Part shown: in pieces, positions 1 through 9,807 of the stretch
Numbering within the stretch: position 1 is the first letter of the stretch
How the letters are laid out: each line of letters starts with the position of its first letter
NCBI GenBank assembly: GCA_963710645.1
Contig: CAVQBD010000005.1
Span: 1-64,000, forward strand
Length of the DNA: 64,000 bases
Source: FEB-10 sp963710645
GTDB lineage: Bacteria > Acidobacteriota > Thermoanaerobaculia > Thermoanaerobaculales > Sulfomarinibacteraceae
Direction of reading: 5' to 3'
Translations under genes and position numbers: made by a program
The notes under the pieces: generated by a model
What the model was told of the DNA's origin: nothing
Database searches by the model: none
Seen by the model: the letters and a program-made list of their open reading frames with translations, nothing else

Positions 1-265
1 CTAGATCGCGCCTCAGGTCCAGAAAATTGTAGACCTCGCCGTTGTAGACCAGCACCCCTGCACCCGGTTCCACCATGGGCTGTTCGGCTCGATCCGAGGT
101 GTCCAGTACGGCGAGCCGGCGATGACCAAGTACGAGGACACCGGTGGGATCCGTCCACAGCCCTGAACCGTCGGGTCCGCGACGCGCAATCCTCTCGGCC
201 ATCCGGCGGACAGTTGAGGCGTCCGCTCCTCCCGTCCAGTCCAGCCAACCGCAGATTCCGCACAT
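1..265 (-). CDS. asnB: Asparagine synthetase (glutamine-hydrolysing), N-terminal part, truncated by window edge
   Basis: The first 88 codons are visible and run off the left edge. The protein begins MCGICGWLDWTGG. Class II glutamine amidotransferases use the Cys after the initiator Met as the N-terminal nucleophile, and that Cys2 is present. The stretches ARRGPDG, GHRRLAVLD and YNGEVYNF are the conserved substrate-binding blocks of the glutaminase domain of AsnB. AsnB makes asparagine from aspartate, glutamine and ATP; many paralogues sit in cell-surface polysaccharide clusters, which would suit the ligase-like gene next door. The ATP-dependent synthetase domain lies outside the window, so a related amidotransferase cannot be excluded. 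No Shine-Dalgarno is visible; a TATCCT hexamer ends 6 nt before the ATG. Confidence 0.9.
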   Translation of the reverse strand, partial: MCGICGWLDWTGGADASTVRRMAERIARRGPDGSGLWTDPTGVLVLGHRRLAVLDTSDRAEQPMVEPGAGVLVYNGEVYNFLDLRRDL

Positions 266-271
266 AGACCG

Positions 272-277
272 AGGATA
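272..277 (-). promoter_or_regulatory. -10-like hexamer, leaderless start of asnB
   Basis: TATCCT on the minus strand, 6 nt upstream of the asnB ATG, with no ribosome binding site between. One of a series of identically spaced TANNNT boxes in this window. No convincing -35 box is seen. Confidence 0.45.
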
Positions 278-826
278 GCGCGTCCCGCGGGAGGCGCGTG
301 TCCACCAGCATCAGGGAACAGGTTGTAGGTTGCGGGCTGTCCCGCTCCGCCCTCCCGGTGTGGAGGGTGTGGAAGGTGTGGAGAGAGAATGCGAGCCCGA
401 GCCCAAGCTCGTTTTCGTTACCGTTATCGTTACCGTCTCCGTGCTTGTGCCAGGATTCAGCGGCAGCGGCAGCGATCAGTTGCCTTGGCGGCATAGAATG
501 AGGCCACCTCCGGGTCATTCAAAGTTCCCATACCCACCCAGGCGGAACCGCAGAGTCGCTGAGTTCGCAGGGCCATGCCGCAGAGGACACCATCTGATCT
601 GGCGCTTCGTTCTCTGGAGGGAACGCCAGATGTCATCGCGCCTTTCTCCCCATGGCGCTTACCGCGGTTACTCGCGGCCGGTGGCCGCGGTGACCAGCCG
701 TCACCAGCGGGTGGCCGTAAGGCCTCTGATCCTGCGTACAGGATCGGACATGGCCGCCGCACACGGCCACGGCCACAACCGCTGCCGCCGGCAGGTTGCC
801 CCCCCTCGCATTCCGATCTCCATGTC

Positions 827-894
827 GGTGCCAGGCACCGCCGCAGATGTGTCGACCTCGTACTACGATTCGATTTCGACGGTGCCTGGCACCG
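827..894. repeat. GGTGCC palindrome element, copy 1
   Basis: A ~68-bp element bounded by GGTGCCAGGCACC at the left and GGTGCCTGGCACC at the right, with an internal CGCAGATGTGTCGA and GATTTCGACG. The two ends are each near-palindromic and are also reverse complements of each other. Further copies are at 13623, 37708, 46291 and 58657, with diverged copies at 31234 and 53657. Confidence 0.85.
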
Positions 895-980
895 GGTGAG
901 CGCGTTCGCAATGCACCCGAGGACGGCACGCCCGATCAGCGCGCCCTCCGTACTTTCCGCACCGTTCGGGTTGGGGTTTT

Positions 981-1050
981 CACATTTCTCATTTCCCATT
1001 TCCCATTTCCCATTTCTCATTTCTCATTTCTCATTTCTCACTTCTCATTC
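981..1050. repeat. Heptanucleotide tandem array (CATTTCT / CATTTCC)
   Basis: About ten 7-bp units, CATTTCT alternating with CATTTCC, in the spacer before the ligase-like gene. The same unit family recurs at 3171-3239. The unit length of 7 bp is shared with most other arrays in the window. Confidence 0.85.
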
Positions 1051-1122
1051 TCCCCACACTTTCGGATCACTTTCGGCTTGGCCTACCCGACCCGTCCAAT
1101 GGCACCAGAACGATTGACACGG

Positions 1123-1128
1123 TAGGAT
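1123..1128 (+). promoter_or_regulatory. -10-like hexamer, leaderless start of ligase-like gene
   Basis: TAGGAT followed by six bases and then the GTG start at 1135. No purine-rich ribosome binding site is seen at normal distance. Confidence 0.45.
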
Positions 1129-1134
1129 CTGTTC

Positions 1135-2957
<1,823 letters not shown>

Positions 2958-3539
2958 CCCCCCCGCCCGGTGTGGAGAATACGGTAGGAGCAGACGGTCA
3001 ACGTTCAACGCGAAAAGGCAAACGTTCTCCCCCACCCACCCTGAGCGCCTTTGTGGAGCAGCCGTCTCGGCTGCACAGTCGATCTGAATATTGAAGCGTT
3101 CTTTGCATTTTCGCGGTTTACATGGCGCGGAAGGAGGCACAGCGACCAGGTCTGCGTGGACGGGGTTCTCTCATTTCACATTTCTCATTTCACATTTCAC
3201 ATTTCACATTTCTCATTTCTCATTTCTCATTTCTCATTCCGCAACTTCCACGAACCGCCATCTTGCCCCATAATGAAAAGGCAAGACTGGGGGCTCGGCT
3301 CCAGTCCCGGTAGGGACATCCGGGTGGGAGACCACGGAGGTGCCGGCCCCTGGTCTTGCGTCCTCAGGTTCCCCCCACTCAATCGATAAATACAAGCCCA
3401 ACCGTTGGATTGCCCAGGCTCGAATTCCCTTTCCCACGATCACGGAGAAGTCCCTTTGGGACAAAAAACCGCGGAAGAGAAAGGAGCGCTTCCACAACGA
3501 TCTCTCACATGTCCCGATGGAGTGATCCGGTGACTGAGT
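2958..3539. other. Spacer with repeats; no supported gene
   Basis: Contains a GCAGCCGTCTCGGCTGC mini-palindrome (about 3058-3075), also seen near 16503, 31382 and 32991, and a heptamer array (3171-3239). The segment 3270-3480 shows no repeat and no recognisable protein; short open frames there lack start signals. Confidence 0.5.
3171..3239. repeat. Heptanucleotide tandem array (TCATTTC / ACATTTC)
   Basis: About ten 7-bp units of the same family as 981-1050, with C/T alternation at one position. Confidence 0.85.
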
Positions 3540-4385
3540 TCAGCGGCGGGTTGCTTGCCCGGCGCGGTCGAGCTCACAGCGGTTCTGGGCAACCAGATCC
3601 TCGGGCCATGTTTGGCGACAGCCGAAACGAATGGAGTTGAAAGCCGGCTCATCCATGCCGACGGAGAATCCGAATCGGTGGTTGATGGCTTGAAGCGCCG
3701 CTTCCTGTTGCTGCACGCAGAGATCGTAATCGTCCCGCCGACCTTCGCCGGACCGAGATCCGCACAGCGCGCGGATGTTCTGTCGCGCGGTGTACGAATC
3801 CAGCGGCGGCTGCCGCTGTTCGCTGACTTCGGCCTCGTGTTCGATCCGAACTTCCACCAAACCCGCGATGACACCCTCGTTTCCGTTTTCGAACTCGTCA
3901 TAGGCCGAGCTGAACAGCGTCTGCTCGCGGAGGATCGCCCAGCGCAGAATCCCAGCCGCAAGCTGGTAGTGGCGACCGCCGTCCAACACCGATTCCACGG
4001 CGCCCAAATATCGTTCGGGAGCCCGGGCGAGTTCGAGGTTCCTCCGCGACGAGTCCATGGCCGTAAGCTCGGCAACCAACCGGTCGCGCCAGTCCTGGTT
4101 GAAGAAGACGTCTTCGGTCCTGGCCTCCAGCATCACGGCCTCGGCGGCCCGTCCCCTTGCCAGGAGATCCTCGGTCATCTCGACGAGATCTTCGCCGCTG
4201 GCGGTCGGGGCCGATCCATCGTCGGTCGCACCCTCCTCGACGACGATGATTCGTTCGCCCTCCGGCTGGTCGAGGGACAATCCGGCGGCGGATTCCTGGA
4301 GGCGCTGCTGCGCCGCCAGCGGCCCAGCCGCACCGCACATCAGGGCGAGAACCATCCACAGGACTCGTTTGGGATGATTGTTCAT
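3540..4385 (-). CDS. Secreted protein of unknown function
   Basis: 281 residues from the ATG at 4385. Residues 1-27 (MNNHPKRVLWMVLALMCG...) form a signal peptide with an AAQQ cleavage region. The mature part is hydrophilic and mostly helical, acidic near its start (PEGERIIVVEEGATDDGS), with four Cys residues in the C-terminal third (ALCGSR, DLCVQQ, RFGCRQ, QNRCEL) that could form two disulphides. I do not recognise the family. A TTG start at 4403 would extend it by six residues, but TACACT ends 8 nt before the ATG, suggesting the ATG. The next gene upstream on the same strand begins about 50 bases away, so the two may be co-transcribed. Confidence 0.65.
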   Translation of the reverse strand: MNNHPKRVLWMVLALMCGAAGPLAAQQRLQESAAGLSLDQPEGERIIVVEEGATDDGSAPTASGEDLVEMTEDLLARGRAAEAVMLEARTEDVFFNQDWRDRLVAELTAMDSSRRNLELARAPERYLGAVESVLDGGRHYQLAAGILRWAILREQTLFSSAYDEFENGNEGVIAGLVEVRIEHEAEVSEQRQPPLDSYTARQNIRALCGSRSGEGRRDDYDLCVQQQEAALQAINHRFGFSVGMDEPAFNSIRFGCRQTWPEDLVAQNRCELDRAGQATRR

Positions 4386-4436
4386 CTCCACCCAGTGTAC
4401 CAAGGGAACGACCGGCCAGTGCCGGAGATCGAGATT

Positions 4437-4916
4437 CTAGGAAATGCCCAGCGCCAAGCCCACCTCGCCGATGGCCACGTCCTCGTCATCGGTGACCTTC
4501 TCACCGCCGAGCCCGAAGACACCACCCTCCCTGGCCGCTTCAGCCACACGAACGGCCACCGCCACCAGCCATTGAAGGTATTCATCGGCCTCGGTTTCGG
4601 CGCCGGCCGCCTCGAGCACACCCGGCACTTTTGCGATTTCGGCCAGCGCCCAGTCCCTCGCCTCCTCCATATTCGTCGCGCCCTCGGGACGGAGGGTCCG
4701 GGTCTGGTGGTGCCGAATGTCCTCGATCAACTCCTGGATCAGTGGGTTGTCTTCACGATCGCGTGCCAGGTCCGTGATCGCCATCCCAACAACAAACATC
4801 TCCTTCATGACACCCAGGGGACCGCTTGGACTCGCCGCGCTGACGGCCAGACCCACCAGTGAAGGTGCTGAGACAATGAGCTGCCAGTCTTCGGGAGAGA
4901 AGTCATCTTTGGTCAT
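4437..4916 (-). CDS. Unrecognised helical cytoplasmic protein
   Basis: 159 residues. The ATG at 4916 is chosen because GAGGAG lies 6 nt upstream; an earlier in-frame start would add a Pro/Thr-rich stretch with no such signal. No signal peptide. The first half (DFSPEDWQLIVSAPSLVGLA, PSGPLGVMKEMFVVGMA) looks like a compact helical bundle with Gly/Ala-rich turns, followed by an acidic region with an EEARDWALAEIAKVPGVLEA helix. I do not recognise the family and give no function. It precedes the secreted protein gene on the same strand. Confidence 0.65.
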   Translation of the reverse strand: MTKDDFSPEDWQLIVSAPSLVGLAVSAASPSGPLGVMKEMFVVGMAITDLARDREDNPLIQELIEDIRHHQTRTLRPEGATNMEEARDWALAEIAKVPGVLEAAGAETEADEYLQWLVAVAVRVAEAAREGGVFGLGGEKVTDDEDVAIGEVGLALGIS

Positions 4917-5007
4917 TGCGTCTCCTCGCGTCGTCGTGTTGGGAGGATAGGAGGTCCCGGGCGCCGGGGTCAATGGGGTTCCCCCAACCACTCCCCACCC
5001 GTCATGG

Positions 5008-5095
5008 TTTCGGGTTCCGGGTTCCGAGTTCCGGGTTGATGATCGGATGGGCGATGGAAAATTCGGGGCTCGGGGCTCGGGGCTCGGGGCTCGGG
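5008..5095. repeat. Two heptanucleotide arrays (GTTCCGG; GGGGCTC)
   Basis: GTTCCGG/GTTCCGA units at 5008-5038 and about four GGGGCTC units at 5064-5095, in the spacer between divergently oriented genes. Confidence 0.8.
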
Positions 5096-5134
5096 ATCAC
5101 AAAGGGTAGAATCACCAGACCAAGGAGAAACACG

Positions 5135-5893
5135 ATGAACTTCGACAACAAGAGGGTTCTCGTCACCGGCGGTTCCCGGGGCATCGGCAGAGCAGTGGCA
5201 CACGGATTCGCCGGCCGGGGGGCCCGGGTCGCCATCGGCTACCGCTCCAACGACGAAGCCGCGGCGGAGACACTTGCCGGCCTCCCGGGAGGCCCCCACG
5301 TCTCGATCCGGGCCGACGTGACCGATCCGGATGCGGTTGAACGTATGGTGTCCCAGGCCATCGACGATTTGGGCGGCCTCGACATCGTCGTGAACAACGC
5401 CGGCATCTGGGTGGATCACCCCCTCGAGGAGCTCGATTACGATCAATGGCAGGGGGCATGGCGCCGCGTTTTGGAGGCGAATCTCGTTGGCCCGGCAAAC
5501 GTCTGCTACTGCGCGGCCCGGCATCTCATCGCCCACGGCGGCGGCCGGATCGTCAACGTGTCCTCGAGGGGAGCGTTCCGTGGCGAACCGGACGGACCGG
5601 CCTACGGCGCGTCCAAGGCCGGACTCAATTCAATGAGCCAATCGCTGGCCAGGCGCCTGGCTCCACACAATGTCTTTGTTGGCGTGGTCGCGCCCGGGTT
5701 CGTGGACACCGACCTCGCGGCGAGGGTTCTGAGCGGGCCACAGGCCAACGAAATCAAGGCGCAGAGCCCGCTGGGGCGGGTGGCAACGCCAGAGGAGGTG
5801 GCCTTTGCAGTTCTCTTCTTGGCCGCCGACGGCTCCGAGTTCTCCACCGGCGCCATCATCGACGTCAACGGAGCGTCTTACCTGCGGACCTGA
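5135..5893 (+). CDS. Short-chain dehydrogenase/reductase (classical SDR, FabG-like)
   Basis: 252 residues. The ATG at 5135 has AAGGAG at 5122-5127. The N-terminal TGGSRGIGRA is the cofactor-binding TGxxxGxG loop, NNAG follows, and the catalytic Ser-Tyr-Lys triad is in NVSSRGAF and YGASKAG. APGFVDTDLA and the C-terminal FSTGAIIDVNGA are typical of 3-oxoacyl-ACP reductase-like enzymes. The GYRSND stretch after beta-2 suggests NADP(H) preference. It stands alone rather than in a fatty acid cluster, so substrate is unknown; reductase of a ketone or alcohol is the safest call. Confidence 0.9.
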   Translation: MNFDNKRVLVTGGSRGIGRAVAHGFAGRGARVAIGYRSNDEAAAETLAGLPGGPHVSIRADVTDPDAVERMVSQAIDDLGGLDIVVNNAGIWVDHPLEELDYDQWQGAWRRVLEANLVGPANVCYCAARHLIAHGGGRIVNVSSRGAFRGEPDGPAYGASKAGLNSMSQSLARRLAPHNVFVGVVAPGFVDTDLAARVLSGPQANEIKAQSPLGRVATPEEVAFAVLFLAADGSEFSTGAIIDVNGASYLRT

Positions 5894-5986
5894 GGGGGCA
5901 AATGGTCACCGATCCGAACCTTGGTCGCGAATCTCGCGTACTCTCAACAACGATTGGGCGCAGCGGAGCCTGCCCAGCCACCAAAT

Positions 5987-7107
5987 ATGAGCTTGAATAA
6001 ACAAGACCACGGGATTGGCCAGTTTCTTCGGAGTTTCACCGGCGGGATTGATCTGCGCCGAACCCACCGCATCTTAGGACGTGACGCAAGTCTCGCGTTT
6101 CAGATCCTCACCCGCGAGCACGCAGACATGCCCGAGCCCACGCGGCGCCTCAGCAGATTCTGGCACCGCACGAAGATCCTGTTTCTTGGGCTGTCCTACA
6201 AGTTGGTGCCAGCGCGACGCCTCCTGTTCGCCGCCTGCATTCTGGCGGCCCTGCTCTCACTCCAGTACTGCCAGGTCGACATCGCCGATTCCTCGGTGAG
6301 CATGGGTGGCGGGTCGCCGCTGCTGTGGCTGGCTTTCGGAGGTCTCGTCCTGCTGTTGGTCCTCGAGCTCGCCGACCGGGTGGTGGTCCGGGACGAGCTC
6401 GAGGTGGCCCGCGAGCTCCAACGAGCTCTGTTACCGAACAGTCCGCCGGATCTCAAGGGTTACACCGTCGCCTTTTCCTCCGCCACCGCCAACACCATTG
6501 GCGGTGATTACTACGATTTCCTGACGACAGCCGACGGTCGCGATCGCTGTGGTGATCGGCGACGCCAGTGGCCACGGCATTGCCGCAGGCATTCTGATGG
6601 CCATCAGCAACTCAATCCTCAAGCTGGCCATCGACCTCGATCCAAAACCGAGCGCGGTGGCCCGTCTGATGAACCGGGTGCTCTATCAGACCGGCGGCAC
6701 CCGAGACTTCATGACCTTGTTCCTCGGCATTCTCGATCCGATTTCCGGGCATTTCGATTACATTTCGGTCGGTCACCCCTACCCATTGCTCCGACGTGCG
6801 TCCGGGGAGGTCTCGGAGCTCGGCAACGGCTCTTTTCCGCTCGGAATTCGGCAGACCATCGACCCGACCCCGGGGGTCGTCACTCTCGAGCCCGGAGACA
6901 TGGTGGTCATGGTGACTGATGGAATCCCGGAGGCGGTGAGACACCGAGGGTGGGTCCTTTGGGTTCGATCGTTTGTGGAACCTCGTGTCCGAGGGTGGCG
7001 ATCCGAACGAGGTCCACCGAAGGATCGTGTCGGCCCTCAAGGACTTTACGGCCGGAACTGCGCCCCACGATGACTGGAGCCTGCTGGTGCTGCGCCGCGA
7101 TCGGTAG
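5987..7107 (+). pseudogene. SpoIIE/RsbU-type PP2C phosphatase with two frameshifts
   Basis: The reading frame changes twice. From the ATG at 5987 there are about 70 cytoplasmic residues, two membrane segments (RLLFAACILAALLSLQYC; PLLWLAFGGLVLLLVL), a linker (ELEVARELQRALLPN) and the first metal motif GGDYYDF. Near 6541 one extra base shifts the frame; the domain resumes with VIGDASGHGIAAGILMA. Near 6945 a second shift occurs, after which SFGFDRLWNL and PHDDWSLLVLRRDR finish the domain at the TAG at 7105-7107. Each shift equals +1 (or -2). Intact relatives dephosphorylate anti-sigma-antagonist proteins in partner-switching stress pathways. Either the gene is dead or the assembly has two indel errors; the domain is otherwise well conserved between the shifts, which favours recent loss or error. 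Confidence 0.8.
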
Positions 7108-7124
7108 CGGCCACACCCTGGGGA

Positions 7125-8216
7125 TCAGGATGCCAAGGTTGAATCTTGCCGAAGGCATGGGGCAACGGAGCACCCTGGTTCCGTTGCGCACACAGTGGTC
7201 ATCGCGGGAGGCGCAGCGCCGGCGGGCCCGGCCACGGGGAGGTTGCCTGAAATTGCCCTGGCTTCCATGATCGGCCGGACTCTGGCGTCCGCGACCGGCG
7301 CCTGCCGCCACTGATCCGACTGGATCAACACAACCGAACCGATAATCAAGGCCGCGGCTGCCAGCACGCGTGGGCTCATGGCTTCGCCGGCCACTGCCCA
7401 CCCGAGGACTATGGCCACCACGGGGTTGACAAAGGCGTAGGTTGCCACCGCTGAGGCCGACACGGTACGGAGCAGCCATACGTAGGCGGACAGTGTGACG
7501 ATCGAGCCGATGATGGCGAGGAAAACCAAAGCCGACGCCGACCGCATGGTGACCTCACCCAGCGAAAATCCATCCTGCCACTCCCTGAGCACGCTGGAAA
7601 CGGCCAGCAGGACCACTCCGGCACTGATCATCTGGATCGCCACCGTCATCGCAGGCGACTTCGGCAGATCGGCTCTCCTCGAGTGGAGGGACCCGACGGA
7701 CCAGGCCATGGCGCCCAACAAGATGATGGCGGCACCCGCAGGATGGACCCGCCCAAGATCCGATGACGACAACCCCACCAGCACCGAAACGCCGACGATC
7801 CCAACCACCATGCCGATGGCGTCGCGCCCGCTGATCCGGCCTTGCCTGTAGACCACCGCGTCGAGGAGTGCCATCCACAACGGCACGGTGGTGACCAGCA
7901 GCGCCGCGACCCCCGAGGGAACCCACTGCTCCGCCCAGGTCACTCCGCCCACCCCAAACACCAGCATGAGCACCCCGGTGACCACCGCCGCCCACCACTG
8001 ACGATCCGTGGGTCGGGGAAGCCCACGAATTCGCAGCCAGCCGTACAACAGCACACCCGCGATCACGAATCGCGAGCCGGCCAGCAGGAATGGGGGTAGG
8101 CTCTCCAGCCCGACACGGATCGCCAGATACGTGGATCCCCAAATCAGGTAGATGGCCGCGAAGGCGGCGATGACTGCCGTCCGAGAGCCATGGAGTTGGG
8201 GGGAGTCCTGTGCCAT
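7125..8216 (-). CDS. EamA/DMT-family transporter, YedA-like
   Basis: 363 residues from the ATG at 8216. Ten hydrophobic helices form two EamA repeats; AIYLIWGSTYLAIRVGLESL is the conserved first helix of YedA/RhaT-type permeases and a WAEQWVPSG motif follows helix 3. The last ~50 residues are a soluble tail longer than usual for the family. These carriers export amino acids or other small metabolites. An in-frame ATG at 8267 would add 17 residues and would put the start almost inside the operator. The gene is divergent from the MocR regulator, an arrangement common for DMT exporters controlled by such regulators. It ends 18 bases from the phosphatase gene end (convergent). Confidence 0.85.
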   Translation of the reverse strand: MAQDSPQLHGSRTAVIAAFAAIYLIWGSTYLAIRVGLESLPPFLLAGSRFVIAGVLLYGWLRIRGLPRPTDRQWWAAVVTGVLMLVFGVGGVTWAEQWVPSGVAALLVTTVPLWMALLDAVVYRQGRISGRDAIGMVVGIVGVSVLVGLSSSDLGRVHPAGAAIILLGAMAWSVGSLHSRRADLPKSPAMTVAIQMISAGVVLLAVSSVLREWQDGFSLGEVTMRSASALVFLAIIGSIVTLSAYVWLLRTVSASAVATYAFVNPVVAIVLGWAVAGEAMSPRVLAAAALIIGSVVLIQSDQWRQAPVADARVRPIMEARAISGNLPVAGPAGAAPPAMTTVCATEPGCSVAPCLRQDSTLAS

Positions 8217-8276
8217 CTCTTCAAAATATATGTCCTCGAAGGCTTGAAAAACAGATGCAGAAAACATATATTATTA

Positions 8277-8310
8277 CCAGTACAATTTTAAATTTTTTAA
8301 ACTGTACTGG
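8277..8310. promoter_or_regulatory. Inverted-repeat operator between DMT transporter and MocR regulator
   Basis: CCAGTACA (8277-8284) and TGTACTGG (8303-8310) form a perfect 8-bp inverted repeat around an 18-bp A/T-only-but-one spacer. The right arm overlaps the regulator's GGAG ribosome binding site (8309-8312), so binding should block its own expression; the left arm contains a TACAAT that could be a -10 box. Two half-sites about 26 bp apart suit a dimeric GntR/MocR protein. Confidence 0.7.
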
Positions 8311-8318
8311 AGTCCGAA

Positions 8319-9764
8319 ATGCCGCAGACTGCACCAACACAGAACAGTGATCTTCCTAAGTATCAACAGCTTGCTGACCAGATAGCCGACCTGATCGAGC
8401 GCGGGACCTTTCCGCCGGGTGATCGGATTCCCTCCCTTCGAACCCTCAGCCGACAGATGTCGGTGAGCTTGACCACCACCATGGAGGCCTATCGCGTACT
8501 CGAAGACCGCGGCGTCATCGAAGCACGGCCTCAGTCCGGTTTCTACGTGCGCGCGCCGCGGCCGCTGCCGCCCTCCCCGGCTAAGACGGTCGGCGCCACG
8601 AAGGCGGTCGATCTCGAGATCGACGATCTCTTCGTCACAGTGATGCGCAAGCTCGGCGACCGGGCGTTCATACAGCTCGGAGCGGCCGGGCCCCACCCCA
8701 GCTACCTGCCTGTCGATGCCCTCAACAGGATCCTGGCGCGCGAGGTTCGGTTGCGGCCCGAAATCAGCCTGTCCTATGACGAAGGCCGCGGCCATGGCCC
8801 CTTGCGGACACAGATCGCCCGCCGCGCCCTCAACGCCGGATGTGTTCTCGACCCTGACGAAATCATCACCACCGCCGGAGCCCAGCAGGCCGTCTACATC
8901 TGCCTGGCGGCCCTAACCCGTCCCGGTGACTCGGTGATCGTGGAGACGCCCACCTATGTCGGCCTGCTCCAGGTGTTGGAGAATCTCGGTCTGAGAGCGC
9001 TCGAGGTGGCCACCGATCCGGAGGACGGGATCTGCCTCGAATGTCTGACCGACGCCCTGGCCAAGGAGCGGGTTGCTGCGTGCGTGCTGATCCCGACCTT
9101 CGGCAATCCCCTTGGGCACAGCATGTCGGAGGTCGACCGGCAAAAGCTTGTCGACATTCTGCTGGCCGCTCATGTTCCCCTGATCGAGGACGACGTCTAC
9201 GGCGAGCTGTACTTCAACCGCACCCGGCCGCGCTCGGTCAAGGCTTTCGATCGCACCGGCAACGTCCTGTTCTGTTCGTCATTTTCCAAAACCCTGGCGC
9301 CAGGATTCCGGGTTGGATGGGCGGCCGCCGGCCGTCATGCCGAAGCCGTCGAGCGCCAGAAGTACATTCTGTCGGTGGCCACGCCCAGTGCGCCCCAGAT
9401 GGCCATGGCCGCCTATCTCGAGTCCGGTGGATTCGATCGGCACCTGCGGCGGCTCCGCGGGATCTACCGCGGTCTCATGTGTCGAATGAGCGCGGCGGTG
9501 GCCGAGCACTTTCCTCAGGGCACCCGCATGACGCGCCCCCAGGGTGGTCATGTGCTGTGGGTGGAGATGCCGCCCGAAGTGGACGCCATCCGGCTCTTCG
9601 AACAGGCACTGCAGCACGGTATCAGCATCGCCCCCGGACCGCTCTTTTCGGCCTGCGGCGACTACCGCAATTTCGTCCGCCTCAACTGCTCGGTGCCCTG
9701 GTCGGACGGCACCGAAGGCGCCATCCGGACCCTGGGGCGATTGGCCGCAGGACAACTCGGTTAA
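8319..9764 (+). CDS. MocR/GabR-family transcriptional regulator (GntR HTH fused to aminotransferase)
   Basis: 481 residues; ATG with GGAG 6 nt upstream. Residues about 10-78 are a GntR winged helix (PKYQQLADQIADLIERG, PPGDRIPSLRTLSRQMSVS). After a linker, residues about 115-478 are a fold-type I aminotransferase-like domain with the PLP lysine K324 in CSSFSKTLAPGFRVGW, plus the IPTFGNPLG and IEDDVYGELYF motifs. MocR proteins sense PLP or an amino-acid adduct and do not usually catalyse transamination. The divergent DMT permease and the inverted repeat between them make that permease the expected target, together with autoregulation. Confidence 0.92.
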   Translation: MPQTAPTQNSDLPKYQQLADQIADLIERGTFPPGDRIPSLRTLSRQMSVSLTTTMEAYRVLEDRGVIEARPQSGFYVRAPRPLPPSPAKTVGATKAVDLEIDDLFVTVMRKLGDRAFIQLGAAGPHPSYLPVDALNRILAREVRLRPEISLSYDEGRGHGPLRTQIARRALNAGCVLDPDEIITTAGAQQAVYICLAALTRPGDSVIVETPTYVGLLQVLENLGLRALEVATDPEDGICLECLTDALAKERVAACVLIPTFGNPLGHSMSEVDRQKLVDILLAAHVPLIEDDVYGELYFNRTRPRSVKAFDRTGNVLFCSSFSKTLAPGFRVGWAAAGRHAEAVERQKYILSVATPSAPQMAMAAYLESGGFDRHLRRLRGIYRGLMCRMSAAVAEHFPQGTRMTRPQGGHVLWVEMPPEVDAIRLFEQALQHGISIAPGPLFSACGDYRNFVRLNCSVPWSDGTEGAIRTLGRLAAGQLG

Positions 9765-9807
9765 CCAATCTCCACCGCTCCCGTATCTCAAGAGAGGGAG
9801 CACTATC

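Larger units (their letters stand above)
266..1122. other. Repeat-filled spacer without a convincing gene
   Basis: About 850 bases with no supported coding region. It holds 9-mer tandem repeats around 358-392 (GTGTGGAAG type), a short GTTACC/GTTATC array at 411-440, a GGTGCC palindrome element at 827-894 and a CATTTCT array at 981-1050. Overlapping open frames on both strands are Arg/Pro/His-rich and have no recognisable domain. Confidence 0.6.

Noticed and set aside
457..1125. Several overlapping open frames on both strands in the first spacer
   Set aside because: They read through repeats and palindromes, with no start signals or domains.
3234..3497. 87-codon minus-strand open frame in the second spacer
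   Set aside because: No family resemblance, no ribosome binding site; partly runs into the CATTTC array.
3555..4862. 435-codon plus-strand open frame opposite two minus-strand genes
   Set aside because: It is the antisense shadow of the secreted protein and the helical protein; the minus-strand genes have signal peptide and ribosome binding site, this one has neither domain nor start signal.
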